This document shows, piece after piece, positions 42,716 through 50,928 of a stretch of DNA of 64,000 nucleotides (position 1 is its first letter; every line of letters begins with the position of its first letter). The notes beneath the pieces were generated by a model that was given only the letters and a program-made list of their open reading frames with translations, searched no databases and was not told the DNA's origin. Source of the stretch: JAYQKL01 sp965243245 (lineage in GTDB: Bacteria > Pseudomonadota > Alphaproteobacteria > RS24); assembly GCA_965243245.1 (NCBI GenBank), contig OZ251536.1, forward strand, positions 1,612,001 through 1,676,000. The letters are read 5' to 3'. The translations under genes were made by a program, and so were the position numbers.

Positions 42716-44095
42716 ATGTTTTGGCTCATGCAGATAAGATTTTACAATGTTAGTGCCAGAGCAAAACAGGTTTTCGAGCCAGCAAATCCGAAACGGGTGA
42801 CGATGTATGTATGCGGGCCGACCGTTTATGGGCCTGCTCATATTGGCAATGCGCGCCCGGCCGTTGTTTTTGATGTGTTGGCGAGGCTATTGCGTCATCA
42901 TTATGGTGCTAGGTCTGTTATCTATGCCCGCAATATCACGGATGTTGACGATAAGATTAATAAAAAGGCGGGTGATGAGGGCGTGGATATTTCTGTTATT
43001 ACGGCGCGTTATAGAGACCAATATCGTGCTGATATGGATAGGCTCGGCGTTGATTTGCCTTCGCTTGAGCCGCATGCGACGGCGCATATTGGCGAGATCA
43101 TTGAGATGATTGAAAGCTTGATAGAAAAGGGGTTTGCTTATCAAGCCGAGGGGCATGTGCTTTTTGATGTGACAAAAGACCCTGAATATGGCGCGCTGTC
43201 GGGCCGAAAAATGGACGATATGATTGCGGGTGCGCGCGTTGAAATTGCGCCTTATAAGCGCAATCCAGCTGATTTTGTGTTGTGGAAGCCGTCCAGTCAT
43301 GGTTTGCCGGGGTGGGAGAGCCCGTTTGGTGCGCATAAAGGGCGCGGCAGACCGGGGTGGCATATTGAGTGTTCTGCAATGATTAAGACGCATTTGGGCG
43401 AGACCATTGACATTCATGGGGGTGGACAGGATTTAGAGTTCCCACATCATGAAAATGAATGTGCGCAAAGCCGTTGTGTTCATAATAAGCCGCTTGCTCG
43501 TTTTTGGTTACATAATGGCATGTTGACGATGTCGGGCGAGAAAATGTCTAAGTCAGGCGGTAATATTAAGTTGGTGGCGGCGTTGCTTGTTGATTACCCA
43601 AGCGAGGCTGTGCGTCTTGCTCTGTTACAAGGACATTATCGCCAACCGCTCGACTTTACCGATGCGTTATTAACTCAATGTGTCAAAAACCTTGATAGGC
43701 TTTATGGGGCGTTACGCGATGTCGCTGCTATAGAAACTATAAATGCGGCGGCACCGAAAAGTTTTATGGCGGCACTTTGTGACGATTTAAACACGCCAAA
43801 AGCAATGGCGGCACTATTTGCTCTGTCCAAGGATTTATCCACGCCAGAGAAAAAATCCGCCTTTATTGCCGCCGGTGCCTTCATGGGGCTATTGCAACAA
43901 ACAACTGAAAACTGGTTCGGGGGTCGTCTTGGTGATGTCGATGTGACAGCTATTGAAGCCTTGATTGGGGTGCGCACGAAAGCCCGCGCCGCTAAGGATT
44001 TTGTGCGCGCGGATGCTGCCCGTGATAAGCTGGCGCAAATGGGTGTGGTGATTGAGGATAAGGCGGAGGGAACAACATGGCGTCTTGCGCGTTAA
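42716..44095 (+). CDS. cysS: Cysteinyl-tRNA synthetase
   Basis: CysRS charges tRNA-Cys. The 459-residue class I enzyme has the HIGH-like motif in GPAHIGNARPAVVFD, the zinc site CGPTVYG and ECSAMI with HHENECAQS, and KMSKSGGN. The start may instead be the ATG at 42728 (MQIRFYN), since the four residues before it add nothing and no ribosome site is well placed for either. The next gene is 24 bases away. Confidence 0.95.
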   Translation: MFWLMQIRFYNVSARAKQVFEPANPKRVTMYVCGPTVYGPAHIGNARPAVVFDVLARLLRHHYGARSVIYARNITDVDDKINKKAGDEGVDISVITARYRDQYRADMDRLGVDLPSLEPHATAHIGEIIEMIESLIEKGFAYQAEGHVLFDVTKDPEYGALSGRKMDDMIAGARVEIAPYKRNPADFVLWKPSSHGLPGWESPFGAHKGRGRPGWHIECSAMIKTHLGETIDIHGGGQDLEFPHHENECAQSRCVHNKPLARFWLHNGMLTMSGEKMSKSGGNIKLVAALLVDYPSEAVRLALLQGHYRQPLDFTDALLTQCVKNLDRLYGALRDVAAIETINAAAPKSFMAALCDDLNTPKAMAALFALSKDLSTPEKKSAFIAAGAFMGLLQQTTENWFGGRLGDVDVTAIEALIGVRTKARAAKDFVRADAARDKLAQMGVVIEDKAEGTTWRLAR

Positions 44096-44119
44096 TCTTT
44101 TTTGGTTGGGTTCTCAGAT

Positions 44120-44545
44120 ATGGTGAATAGGCTATATAATAAACGGATTTTAGAGTTAGCGGGTCATATTAATTTTATCGGCAGACTTGCCTCGCCTGAT
44201 GCGACGGCGTCGGCGGTGTCAAAATTATGCGGCTCGAAGGTCTGCGTTGATTTGTGTGTCGGCGATGGTGTGGTGACGCATTTTGCCCATGAGGTTGAAG
44301 CTTGCGCTTTGGGTCAGGCGTCTGCCAGCGTCATGGCGCGCGAGATTATTGGCTGTATGCCTGACGAGTTGCGCGCTGTTGGGAGGCAGATGCGGGCGAT
44401 GCTAAAAAAAGACGGGGCAGCACCGACAGGTAAATGGCAAGATTTGGAAGTGCTGGAAACAGTGCGCGATTATAAAAACCGCCATGCTTCAACGCTGCTG
44501 ACTTTTGATGCTGTTGAGGATTGTTTAAACCAATTGGGGGTTTAA
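44120..44545 (+). CDS. SufU/IscU-like iron-sulfur cluster assembly scaffold protein
   Basis: This 141-residue protein has the IscU/NifU-N fold: KLCGSKVCVDLCVGDGVV (first Cys; the usual CGD is CGS), EVEACALGQASASVMA (second Cys), and NRHASTLLTF at the place of the third Cys, where a histidine stands instead. Many alphaproteobacterial members lack the third Cys, so its role as a scaffold is uncertain. The start at ATG 44120 replaces a weaker TTG at 44102. Confidence 0.85.
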   Translation: MVNRLYNKRILELAGHINFIGRLASPDATASAVSKLCGSKVCVDLCVGDGVVTHFAHEVEACALGQASASVMAREIIGCMPDELRAVGRQMRAMLKKDGAAPTGKWQDLEVLETVRDYKNRHASTLLTFDAVEDCLNQLGV

Positions 44546-44953
44546 TCACTCCATGCATATTTTCAGCGAGGTGTTGGCTGTATCGCCTTCTGAGAGTTTT
44601 TCAGACGTTCTGATTTTTTTGTTCAATAAAAGAAAAAAAGTCGGCTCGCGCGTACTAGGGAAAATAGAGCTTTCCCAAGCACTTTCGCCAATTTGAGCAA
44701 TCACTTTAAGTGATTTAAACCCGCGATGTATATGTGAGGTGAAATGGCGAATATGCGCACTTATATCACTGGGCAGAGCAAGGTAGAAATAATCAGCCCT
44801 TTTGCCTTGCATCACTGCAACCTTGCTCTTGAAATCATAGTCGATATAATCGCAGCTAGCTTGCGCTCTATCAGTCATGGGGGCAGTCATGGGGGCAGTC
44901 ATGTCAGTCATGGGGGCAGTCATGTCAGTCATGGGGGCAGTCATGTCAGTCAT
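44546..44953 (-). CDS. DUF1905 domain protein with repetitive N-terminus
   Basis: The C-terminal part (from about residue 28) matches DUF1905: ADYFYLALPSDISAHI, IAQIGESAWESSIFPSTREPTFFLLLNKKIR, then SEGDTANTSLKI. These domains are sometimes joined to YdeI-type stress proteins; function is unknown. Upstream, 21-bp tandem units encode MTDMTAP repeats, each unit containing ATG triplets. The true start could be any of these, the last being MTDRAQ. It is convergent with the SufU-like gene. Confidence 0.8.
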   Translation of the reverse strand: MTDMTAPMTDMTAPMTDMTAPMTAPMTDRAQASCDYIDYDFKSKVAVMQGKRADYFYLALPSDISAHIRHFTSHIHRGFKSLKVIAQIGESAWESSIFPSTREPTFFLLLNKKIRTSEKLSEGDTANTSLKICME

Positions 44954-44958
44954 GGGGG
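44872..44958. repeat. 21-bp tandem array at a start codon region
   Basis: Three full 21-base copies (44884, 44905, 44926) plus two 12-base partial copies at the ends make up the array. On the minus strand every copy contains ATGACTGAC or ATGACTGCC, so several in-frame ATG codons stand in a row at the beginning of the DUF1905 gene. The stop of the upstream 68-aa gene also lies inside it. Confidence 0.95.
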
Positions 44959-45152
44959 CGCAAAAATTTAGCGGCGAGATAAATATAGCTAATGGCGAAA
45001 ATCACCGCCCAAATTTTCCAGCCCACCCTCAAAAGTTCTGGTATGAGCGTGACCAGTATTAAGGCAAAAGCAAAGACGCATATTTTTAATATGCCAATAT
45101 CAAGCCAGTTCATGCGTTGAATGCGTTTTTCTATCCAATTTACCAAAAACAT
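44946..45152 (-). CDS. Small membrane protein, 68 aa
   Basis: I do not recognise a family. The 68-residue protein has two hydrophobic helices (about residues 17-38 and 43-62), a basic N-terminus and the C-terminus KFLRPHD. Its stop falls inside the tandem array and overlaps the start of the DUF1905 gene, so the two are probably translated together. It is likely an inner membrane protein. Confidence 0.6.
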   Translation of the reverse strand: MFLVNWIEKRIQRMNWLDIGILKICVFAFALILVTLIPELLRVGWKIWAVIFAISYIYLAAKFLRPHD

Positions 45153-45199
45153 AATTTCACCTTTGGTTGTTATTTTGCTTACTGTTATACTATAGCTTA

Positions 45200-45562
45200 A
45201 TGTCTGGATTTTTCAAAATTTTAGCACTTTTGCCTATCTGGGGCTATCGGCTATTTGTATCGCCTTTTACCCCGCCTCATTGCCGGTTTCAGCCGACTTG
45301 TTCTGCCTATATGGCGCAAGCTATCAAAAGGCACGGGGCTTGGGCGGGGATGATACTTGGCATAAGACGGATTAGCAGATGTCATCCGTTTGAAAAGTTG
45401 GGGGCATTTGAAAAATTAGGGGCGTTTAAAAAATTGGGGGTGTTAAAAAAATTAAGGGCAAATCACGGATATGACCCTGTGCCGCTTGAGATTTTGCCCA
45501 TAGCTTGGTATGCCCCTTGGAGAATCGTTTCTTCGGCTTCAACCACGGATGAAAAACCATGA
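45200..45562 (+). CDS. yidD: Membrane protein insertion factor YidD, with inserted repeat
   Basis: YidD helps YidC-dependent membrane insertion. The protein has YRLFVSPFTPPHCRFQPTCS, the cysteine-containing signature, and RRISRCHPF. Normally CHPW is followed closely by GYDPVP. Here four 18-bp units insert EKLGAF-type repeats before NHGYDPVP, extending the protein to 120 residues. The start is ATG 45200. The stop overlaps thrS by ATGA, tying the two. Confidence 0.9.
   Translation: MSGFFKILALLPIWGYRLFVSPFTPPHCRFQPTCSAYMAQAIKRHGAWAGMILGIRRISRCHPFEKLGAFEKLGAFKKLGVLKKLRANHGYDPVPLEILPIAWYAPWRIVSSASTTDEKP
45389..45460 (+). repeat. Four 18-bp tandem units inside yidD
   Basis: Four units at 45389, 45407, 45425 and 45443 encode FEKLGA, FEKLGA, FKKLGV and LKKLRA. 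They are diverged from one another, which suggests an older expansion than the perfect arrays elsewhere. They sit between the conserved CHP and GYDPVP segments. Confidence 0.9.
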
Positions 45563-47565
45563 TAACTCTGACCTTGCCAGATGGCGCAACGCGTGAATTT
45601 GATGCCCCGCTTGATGGGTTCATGTTTGCTAAGTCTATTTCGAATTCACTGGCGAAAAAAGCACTGGCGTTAAAAGTGAATGGCACGCTGGTGGATTTGA
45701 CAACGATGCTGGATAAAAGCTGTGATGTTGCGGTAATCACGGCGGCTGATGCGCAAGGCGTTGAGCTTATCCGCCATGATGCGGCGCATATTATGGCTGA
45801 GGCGGTTCAAGAATTGTTTCCCGGAACACAAGTGACAATTGGGCCGATTATTGAGAACGGTTTTTATTATGATTTTGCCCGTAAAACGCCTTTTAGTTTG
45901 GCTGACCTTGAAAAAATTGAAGCTAAAATGCACGAGATTGTTCAGCGTGACGCGCCGATTACGCGTGAGGTTTGGGAGCGCACCGAAGCGATTGCGCATT
46001 TTTTGGAAATTGGCGAGAAATACAAAGCTGAAATTATTGAGTCTATTCCCGGCGCCGAGCCGATCACGGTCTATCGTCAAGGGCAATGGAAGGATTTGTG
46101 CCGTGGACCGCATTTGCCTTCAACGGGCAAGCTTGGTAAGGCGTTCAAGCTGACTAAATTGGCGGGTGCTTATTGGCGCGGCGATAGCAAAAATGAAATG
46201 CTACAACGTATTTATGGCACGGCGTGGGGGCATGAAAAAGATCTCAAAGCCTATCTGCATATGGTCGAGGAAGCCAAAAAGCGCGACCATCGCCGTTTGG
46301 GGCGTGAGATGGATTTATTCCATTTACAAGAAGCGGCTCAAGGCTCGGTTTTTTGGCATCATAAAGGTTACATTATCTGGCAGGTGCTGGAACAATATAT
46401 CCGCCGCCGCTTGGATGACAACGGCTATGAAGAAGTGAAAACCCCGCAATTACTAGACCGCCGCTTCTGGGAGCAATCGGGGCATTGGGATAAGTTTCGT
46501 GAGAACATGTTTGTCGTGCCAGATGAAATTCCCTCAACCCAAGCGGGCGCGGCTGTGTTGTCTGGTGATGCAGAGCTCATGTCTCTTAAACCGATGAACT
46601 GTCCGGCGCATGTGCAGATTTTCAAACAGGGTATTAAAAGCTATCGTGATTTGCCAATTCGTATGGCTGAGTTTGGCTGTTGTCATCGCAATGAACCCCA
46701 TGGCGCGTTACACGGATTGATGCGGGTGCGCCAGATGACGCAAGATGACGCTCATATTTTTTGCCGAGAAGATCAAATTATTAGTGAAACTGTGAGTTTT
46801 TGCGAATTGGTGAAGCAGATCTATACAGATCTTGGTTTTGAAGATGTCTCGGTGAAACTGGCTTTGCGCCCAGAGCTACGCGTGGGCGATGACGCTGTTT
46901 GGGACAGGGCGGAAAATAGGTTACGCGAAGCCTTGCAAGCGGCGGGGCTAAACTGGGAAGAGCTTCCCAATGAGGGGGCTTTTTATGGCCCGAAAATTGA
47001 ATATCATTTGCGTGATGCGATCGGGCGAACTTGGCAATGCGGAACATTGCAGCTTGATTTTGTTTTACCTGAACGCCTTGATGCGGCTTATGTTGGGGAA
47101 GATGGCAACAAGCATCGCCCTGTGATGCTTCACCGCGCTGTGCTTGGCACGTTGGAGCGTTTTATTGGCATAATGCTGGAAAGTTATGCGGGTAAATTGC
47201 CTTTATGGTTAGCCCCTCAGCAAGTGATGGTCTGCCCGATTACCACAGAGGCAAATGACTATGCTAATGAGGTGGTTGAGGTGCTCAAGCAAAATGGGTT
47301 GCGGGTGCGCGCTGATTTACGCAATGAAAAAATTAATTATAAAGTGCGTGAACATTCTGTTGCTAAAGTGCCTGTTATACTTGCTGTTGGTGCGCGTGAG
47401 GCAGCTTCCCAAACTGTTTCTATGCGCCGGCTTGGCTCAAAGGATTCGATGATTTTGGGGCTGGCTGAGGTTAGCGCGCAACTCAAAAATGAAGCGTGCG
47501 CGCCAGACCTTAGACCAAACCTTAGACCAGACCTTAGACCAAACCTTAGACCAAACCTTAAATAA
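45559..47565 (+). CDS. thrS: Threonyl-tRNA synthetase, with repetitive C-terminal tail
   Basis: ThrRS charges tRNA-Thr. The 668-residue class II enzyme has the TGS domain (residues 1-63), the editing domain with RHDAAHIMAEAVQELF, the catalytic core with MNCPAHVQIFK and HRNEPHGALHGLMRVRQMTQDDAHIF, and the anticodon-binding domain. After the normal end, five 12-bp units add PDLR/PNLR repeats (about residues 649-668). The gene overlaps yidD by four bases. Confidence 0.97.
   Translation: MITLTLPDGATREFDAPLDGFMFAKSISNSLAKKALALKVNGTLVDLTTMLDKSCDVAVITAADAQGVELIRHDAAHIMAEAVQELFPGTQVTIGPIIENGFYYDFARKTPFSLADLEKIEAKMHEIVQRDAPITREVWERTEAIAHFLEIGEKYKAEIIESIPGAEPITVYRQGQWKDLCRGPHLPSTGKLGKAFKLTKLAGAYWRGDSKNEMLQRIYGTAWGHEKDLKAYLHMVEEAKKRDHRRLGREMDLFHLQEAAQGSVFWHHKGYIIWQVLEQYIRRRLDDNGYEEVKTPQLLDRRFWEQSGHWDKFRENMFVVPDEIPSTQAGAAVLSGDAELMSLKPMNCPAHVQIFKQGIKSYRDLPIRMAEFGCCHRNEPHGALHGLMRVRQMTQDDAHIFCREDQIISETVSFCELVKQIYTDLGFEDVSVKLALRPELRVGDDAVWDRAENRLREALQAAGLNWEELPNEGAFYGPKIEYHLRDAIGRTWQCGTLQLDFVLPERLDAAYVGEDGNKHRPVMLHRAVLGTLERFIGIMLESYAGKLPLWLAPQQVMVCPITTEANDYANEVVEVLKQNGLRVRADLRNEKINYKVREHSVAKVPVILAVGAREAASQTVSMRRLGSKDSMILGLAEVSAQLKNEACAPDLRPNLRPDLRPNLRPNLK
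47503..47562 (+). repeat. Five 12-bp tandem units at the 3' end of thrS
   Basis: Units at 47503, 47515, 47527, 47539 and 47551 alternate CCAGACCTTAGA and CCAAACCTTAGA; the last ends AAA before the stop codon. They encode PDLR or PNLR four-residue repeats as a tail outside the conserved ThrRS fold. Confidence 0.95.
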
Positions 47566-47568
47566 GTG

Positions 47569-48435
47569 TCAGTATTTTAGTTGGATACCAATTGCCACTG
47601 ATGTCTCGCGTGGTCGTTCGGATAAAACGCGTTCATGTCCGATTTTAGAAATAATTTTGACATTTTTTGTGAGCGGCACCCCAAGCTCGGCAAACCAGAA
47701 ATGCTCGTTAAATTCTGTTTCTCCCCAAAAACGCCCATCAAGGCGTTCATAAGCGAGATGAAAATTACGATATTCTAATTGCAAGCGGCTAATGGCTTTA
47801 ACGCCCTGATTTGAGTTGTCATCTCTTTGATAGTTTAAAGAAAACTCGCCAAAAAAGGTCAATGGGTTTTTATGCGTGGTTTCGATTTTATCACTCCCGC
47901 TCAATTGCCCGATAAAATAAAACTTATCCTCACGCGGTACATGCCCGAGCCCCAGATCAAAGCTGGCATTGGAATATACTTTGATTTTTTCAGGTGATAA
48001 TTTTTTCCATAAAGGCTTAATCCCTAACGGAATTAATCTCATGCTTTTGACAGATAACGGATTGCGTAAAGTTATTTCATAAAGCTCTACCTGCGTTTCT
48101 TCAGCCCCTAACCCTGTGCCACTGCGCCCGTTTAAATATTTACCAGTAATGGTTAAATCTTTATGCCACCCATATTCGCCATAAATTTGCTTGGTATCGC
48201 GGATATATTTATTTTCAACCCCTTGAAAAAAACTCGAATGTTCCGAGGTAACTTCCTCATAATGAACCTCAAGCGTATTAACGGGCTGAAGCCACGCCGC
48301 CGCCTTTATCAGAGTGGGCATCAAAATGGATAAGATAAAAATAACGCCCCATGCCAGTTTTATATTAATATGATGTGTTAACATTTTCTTTTTTATTATG
48401 TTCTGTCTATCTAATATACTAACTATATCTGACAT
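47569..48435 (-). CDS. Exported protein, probably outer-membrane beta-barrel, unknown family
   Basis: I do not recognise the family. The 288-residue protein has a long positively charged head, a hydrophobic signal segment (about residues 28-45, ending IKAAA) and then alternating amphipathic strands rich in aromatic residues (EFSLNYQRDD, RLQLEYRNFHLAYERLDG, FWFAELGVPL). It ends in a beta-strand with terminal Y (AIGIQLKY). This is the pattern of an outer-membrane barrel. The start at 48435 is supported by GAGAGG nine bases upstream. It is convergent with thrS. Confidence 0.65.
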   Translation of the reverse strand: MSDIVSILDRQNIIKKKMLTHHINIKLAWGVIFILSILMPTLIKAAAWLQPVNTLEVHYEEVTSEHSSFFQGVENKYIRDTKQIYGEYGWHKDLTITGKYLNGRSGTGLGAEETQVELYEITLRNPLSVKSMRLIPLGIKPLWKKLSPEKIKVYSNASFDLGLGHVPREDKFYFIGQLSGSDKIETTHKNPLTFFGEFSLNYQRDDNSNQGVKAISRLQLEYRNFHLAYERLDGRFWGETEFNEHFWFAELGVPLTKNVKIISKIGHERVLSERPRETSVAIGIQLKY

Positions 48436-48528
48436 AAGAACAATCCTCTCAAAATTCTCTCAAGTGCAATGAGAAATGGGCGTCTATTCGTAAAAAGCCT
48501 CTTGTAGAAAAAACCCCTTTTTAAAAAT

Positions 48529-48595
48529 AGCCGCTTTTAGAAATAGCCCCTTTTAGAAAATAGCCCCTTTTAGAAAATAGCCCCTTTTAGAAAAT
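48529..48595. repeat. 17-bp tandem array upstream of the nitroreductase gene
   Basis: AGCCCCTTTTAGAAAAT is present three times exactly (48545, 48562, 48579) after a diverged copy (48529). It ends 14 bases before the nitroreductase start codon and fills the region that should hold its leader and ribosome site. Confidence 0.9.
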
Positions 48596-48609
48596 AGAAA
48601 GCAAAGCTG

Positions 48610-49182
48610 ATGTCTTCCGAAATACTTTCATTTCTCAAATCGCGGCGGTCAGTTCTGGCGCGCCAGCTGACGTCTCCCGGCCCCGATGAGGCACAACTTC
48701 AAACATTACTCCAAATTGGTGCGCGTGTGCCAGATCACGGTAAGCTAGTGCCGTGGCGATTTATTGTGTTTCAGGGTGCGGCGCGTCATGGCTTTGATAA
48801 AAAGCTGAAAGAGATTTATAAGCGTCAAAACCTTGCCGCCGCGCCAGAAGAAATTGAATTGGCAACGAGGTGTTTTTCGCGGGCACCTTTAGTGATTAGT
48901 GTGATCTCAAGCTTTAAGGAACATTCGAAAGTGTCGCAATGGGAGCAGCAATTATCGGCGGGTGCGGTTTGTCAGAACATTCTTATTGCGGCTCAATCTA
49001 TGGGTTTTGCGGCGCAATGGCTGACCCAGTGGTATGCCTATGATGAGGCGGTGAATGCGCTGCTTGGCTTGACAGATAATGAGCGCGTGGCGGGTTTCAT
49101 TTATATTGGAACCGCCATGGACGCGCCAAAAGAGCGGGCACGCCCCGTCATTTTTGATATTACCACAAACTGGAACGGCTAA
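48610..49182 (+). CDS. Nitroreductase-family FMN protein (YdjA-like)
   Basis: This 190-residue protein begins FLKSRRSVLARQL (the FMN-phosphate arginines), has GARVPDHGKLVPWRF and ends with ERVAGFIYIGTA. It is the short one-domain form of the family, like E. coli YdjA. Substrates are unknown. Its stop shares a base with the next gene's start, forming an operon with the MATE pump and a DksA-like gene. Confidence 0.92.
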   Translation: MSSEILSFLKSRRSVLARQLTSPGPDEAQLQTLLQIGARVPDHGKLVPWRFIVFQGAARHGFDKKLKEIYKRQNLAAAPEEIELATRCFSRAPLVISVISSFKEHSKVSQWEQQLSAGAVCQNILIAAQSMGFAAQWLTQWYAYDEAVNALLGLTDNERVAGFIYIGTAMDAPKERARPVIFDITTNWNG

Positions 49183-50561
49183 TGTCATCAAGTTCACTAT
49201 TAAAAATGCCATTTGGTTTGTGGCAGGAAACAAAATCTCTGCTGGGGCTTGCTTGGCCGGTTATTCTGAGCCGCGCGGGCATGTTTAGTCTGTCTGTGGT
49301 TGATACAATTATGGTGGGTCAGTATGCGGCTTCTGAGCTAGCTTATCTCAGCGTGGGGCAGGTGCCTATCGGGATTTGTATTTTGCTATCGGTTGGCTTG
49401 CTGATCGGCACAATGGTTTTGTCGGCTAATCATTTTGGGGCGGGGCAATATGAACAATGTAGTGTTGTTTGGTGGCGTTCTTTGCCGCTTGCTTTGCTGA
49501 TCGGGTTTTCGGGCTTGATCATTTGTTTGTTTAGTGAGTTTTTTCTCAGTTTTTTTGGTCAACCCCCCGATATTGCCCAAAATGGCGGGCGCATATCACT
49601 TATCCTTGGGCTTAGTTTGCCATTGGTTGTTTTAAATATCACCACAAGTTTCTTTTTGGAAAGCATTAACAAAGTGAAGCCGGGCATGGTGATTATGATA
49701 ATTGCCAATGTTTTGAATGTGTTGCTTAATAATATCCTCATCAATGGCGGCATGGGGATTGAGCCAATGGGCGCGCAAGGGTCGGCATGGTCAACTTTAC
49801 TTGTTCGGTTGGTCCAGCTTTTACTCATTCTCGGCTTTGTTTGGACTATGCATGATTGGCAAAAATTTGGCGTACGCAAGCGTCCGTCTTTGGCTTGGCG
49901 CCATAGTGCACGCCAGCGAGAAATAGGATATGCCGCAGGACTAAGTATAGGAGTTGCAAATATTTCTTTTAGTACGCTTATTTTATTTGCTGGTATTATT
50001 AGCACAATTGCTGTTGCTGGTTTCTCGATCACATTTAACGTGTTTACCTTGTGCTTTATGCTTGGACTAGGGGTTGGCACGGCGACTTCTGTTAAGATTG
50101 GCAACGCTTATGGTGCGCGCAATATGCCATTAGTGCGCCAGAGAGGATGGATTGGACTTGGCGTGCAACTTTGCCTCATGTTGCCGATTACTTTTGCTGT
50201 TTTTGTTTTTGCCCCCTTCCTTGTCTCGGTTTATACCAATGATGTTCAAGTGGCTTATTTGGCAACTGTGCTTTTGAAATATGCCGTGCTTGCGGTGGCA
50301 CTTGATGCGGGGCAGGCGTTAATGGCGCAAGCCTTGCGGGCACGTCAAGATATTTGGGCGTCCACATTGATTCAGTTTTTTAGCTTCAGTCTCATTATGA
50401 TACCACTGGCCTATTTGTCTGCCTTCATTTGGGGCAGAGGCGTCATAGGTTTAATTGATGGCTGGGTGGTTGGTACTTTCATGGCGATTATTCTTGGGGT
50501 TGTTCGGTTTGTTTATCTTGCAAAACAGGATGAAACAAAAGCGATTATGGGTCATTTGTGA
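49182..50561 (+). CDS. MATE-family efflux transporter
   Basis: This 459-residue protein has twelve membrane segments in two homologous halves, with LAWPVILSRAGMFSLSVVDTIMVGQY at the first helix (family hallmark) and GLGVGTATSVKIGNAYGARN in the second half. It should export cationic or other toxic compounds using Na+ or H+. It follows the nitroreductase gene with a one-base overlap. Confidence 0.92.
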   Translation: MSSSSLLKMPFGLWQETKSLLGLAWPVILSRAGMFSLSVVDTIMVGQYAASELAYLSVGQVPIGICILLSVGLLIGTMVLSANHFGAGQYEQCSVVWWRSLPLALLIGFSGLIICLFSEFFLSFFGQPPDIAQNGGRISLILGLSLPLVVLNITTSFFLESINKVKPGMVIMIIANVLNVLLNNILINGGMGIEPMGAQGSAWSTLLVRLVQLLLILGFVWTMHDWQKFGVRKRPSLAWRHSARQREIGYAAGLSIGVANISFSTLILFAGIISTIAVAGFSITFNVFTLCFMLGLGVGTATSVKIGNAYGARNMPLVRQRGWIGLGVQLCLMLPITFAVFVFAPFLVSVYTNDVQVAYLATVLLKYAVLAVALDAGQALMAQALRARQDIWASTLIQFFSFSLIMIPLAYLSAFIWGRGVIGLIDGWVVGTFMAIILGVVRFVYLAKQDETKAIMGHL

Positions 50562-50573
50562 TAAGTTTTTTGT

Positions 50574-50912
50574 ATGAGTCATCTTGATGAAAAAATATAC
50601 CGAAAATTGCTTGAAGCGCGCGCCGTTGAATTGCATGAGTTAAATGAAGTAACGCAGGCAAATGCGAGTCCCGTTAAGCTAGACCAAGCAGCTATTGGGC
50701 GTTTATCCAGAATGGATGCCATGCAGCAACAAGCCATGTCAGAAGAAACGCGGCGGCGGCGCAGGCGTGAGCTAATTTTAATAGATGCCGCGCTCATGCG
50801 GATTGAGGAAGGCGAATATGGGTATTGCTTAAGGTGCGGTGAAGAAATTCCCGAAGCAAGATTGAAGTTTGACCCTGCCGTGGCACATTGTATTAAGCAT
50901 GCGACGTCTTAA
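50574..50912 (+). CDS. TraR/DksA-family zinc-finger protein with C-C-C-H site
   Basis: This 112-residue protein has an N-terminal coiled coil (residues 1-70) and the DksA zinc finger. The usual four cysteines are C85, C88, C106 and, in the last position, H109 (CLRCGEEIPEAR and AHCIKHA). It is shorter than true DksA and is more like the TraR/YbiI group. It begins 12 bases after the MATE gene and is convergent with nadK. Confidence 0.88.
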   Translation: MSHLDEKIYRKLLEARAVELHELNEVTQANASPVKLDQAAIGRLSRMDAMQQQAMSEETRRRRRRELILIDAALMRIEEGEYGYCLRCGEEIPEARLKFDPAVAHCIKHATS

Positions 50913-50928
50913 ATGAGTTATTTGAAAC

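Noticed and set aside
42887..43417. Minus-strand frame of 176 codons inside cysS
   Set aside because: It lies fully within the conserved catalytic region of cysS and has no recognisable features or ribosome site.
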